14,128 nucleotides of DNA from the NCBI GenBank assembly GCA_040512755.1, contig JBEVEP010000290.1, forward strand, positions 1 to 14,128, in the 5' to 3' direction. This document shows positions 13,780 to 14,128 of this stretch, piece after piece (positions within the stretch are counted from its first letter, which is position 1; the number at the start of each line of letters is the position of its first letter). The translations under genes and the position numbers were made by a program. The notes under the pieces were generated by a model that saw only the letters and a program-made list of their open reading frames with translations, ran no database searches and had not been told where the DNA came from. Origin of the DNA: JBEVEP01 sp040512755 (GTDB taxonomy: Bacteria; Pseudomonadota; Alphaproteobacteria; Rhizobiales; Rhizobiaceae).

Positions 13780-13932
13780 CGGTTGGGTAGTGTCGAACCA
13801 AACCAAGAAACATTGATTTCATTGACGAATTTGGCTATGCAGTACTCGACTGTGGCACAAATAGAAGCACAAATAGAAGCACAGGTTTCTACCTACTTTC
13901 AGGGCCACCCACCGCAACCGGCTCCTCCATGA
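13774..13932 (+). CDS. Possible small protein with AQIE tandem repeat (52 aa)
   Basis: ATG at 13774, the last ATG of repeat copy B, opens 52 codons to the TGA at 13930-13932. The product (MVRLGSVEPNQETLISLTNL onwards) is mildly acidic, contains AQIEAQIEAQV, and ends in a proline-rich GHPPQPAPP. I do not recognise it. AAGGAG directly abuts the ATG, too close for good initiation; TTG at 13783 would have a nine-base spacer. The DNA here is clearly lower in GC than the window, suggesting another origin. It may be a real small gene, a 3' remnant, or chance. Confidence 0.3.
   Translation: MVRLGSVEPNQETLISLTNLAMQYSTVAQIEAQIEAQVSTYFQGHPPQPAPP
13855..13883 (+). repeat. 12-bp tandem repeat, 2.4 copies
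   Basis: GCACAAATAGAA occurs exactly at 13855-13866 and 13867-13878, followed by a partial third copy GCACA. Because the unit is a multiple of three it keeps the frame of the small ORF and encodes AQIE-AQIE-AQ. It lies in the AT-richer stretch after the second xseA-tail copy. Confidence 0.8.
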
Positions 13933-14117
13933 ACCGAGCGGAACCTAGATCGGCCTAACCCCGCTGTCGAGTGGTATCAGTTTGGTCGCTTCGCGCCAAG
14001 TTGGTGCAAAACTACCCTTTCAGGCATCTGCCCGTTCTGGCATTTGTGCTGCTCGCCTTTCCGGGCAGGCATAGAGTGGATCTCGGTGGCGGGAGGCAGC
14101 CTAGGGAGGGCTTGCCG

Positions 14118-14128
14118 ATGAACGTCCA
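14118..14128 (+). CDS. Possible start of a gene running off the window
   Basis: ATG at 14118 is preceded by AGGGAGGG (14103-14110) with a seven-base spacer, a good ribosome binding site. Only MNV is visible. The same frame is open from 13959, with GTG codons at 13971 and 14004, and would encode a basic then hydrophobic stretch (NYPFRHLPVLAFVLLAFPG), so an earlier start is possible. No family can be assigned. Confidence 0.35.

Noticed and set aside
13855..13883. CRISPR-like repeats
   Set aside because: The 12-bp units are contiguous without spacers and only 2.4 copies exist, so this is a simple tandem repeat.

Overview
The window reads as chromosomal DNA of a GC-rich alphaproteobacterium, most likely Rhizobiales of the Mesorhizobium/Phyllobacteriaceae type. 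Evidence is the dense high-GC coding sequence, the protein sequence style, and a dispersed palindromic repeat (9487-9593) of a kind I associate with rhizobial genomes. No rRNA, tRNA, CRISPR array, transposase or integrase is visible.

Left part (1-5145): a regulator of the ScfR/RamB type cut by the window edge (1-870); a convergent LysR-family regulator (941-1816) whose start codon lies inside a perfect 12-bp inverted repeat; a 442-bp gap with at most one weak small ORF; an AlkD-like DNA alkylation repair protein (2259-2948); a convergent zinc-free quinone-oxidoreductase-like enzyme (3025-4005); and, divergent from it, an EamA/DMT-family inner-membrane exporter (4180-5145).

Centre (5411-9450): a complete polyamine (putrescine-type) ABC importer operon in the order binding protein, ATPase, permease, permease (potF-potG-potH-potI). 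A strong hairpin with a T-rich tail follows the binding-protein gene and probably makes it the most abundant product. The last two genes overlap by four bases. The operon ends in the dispersed palindromic repeat. A second, convergent EamA exporter (9589-10554) has its stop codon inside that repeat. Two small-molecule exporters therefore flank a polyamine importer, but no shared regulation is shown.

Right part (10695-14128): a complete xseA (exodeoxyribonuclease VII large subunit), then the most unusual structure in the window. The last bases of xseA plus its 3' flank (12206-12295) recur about 1.48 kb downstream (13690-13779) at 83/90 identity by eye. Just upstream of the second copy, at 13560-13689, lies a more diverged and decayed piece of another xseA 3' end. 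The segment between the copies holds two minus-strand genes of unknown function, both with N-terminal export signals: a 260-residue protein and a 38-residue pre-peptide whose predicted 15-residue mature part has four cysteines. After the second copy the DNA turns AT-richer, with a small ORF carrying a 12-bp tandem repeat. The arrangement looks like insertion or allele replacement at the 3' end of xseA, possibly a small genomic-island boundary. A new gene may begin at 14118 or slightly upstream.
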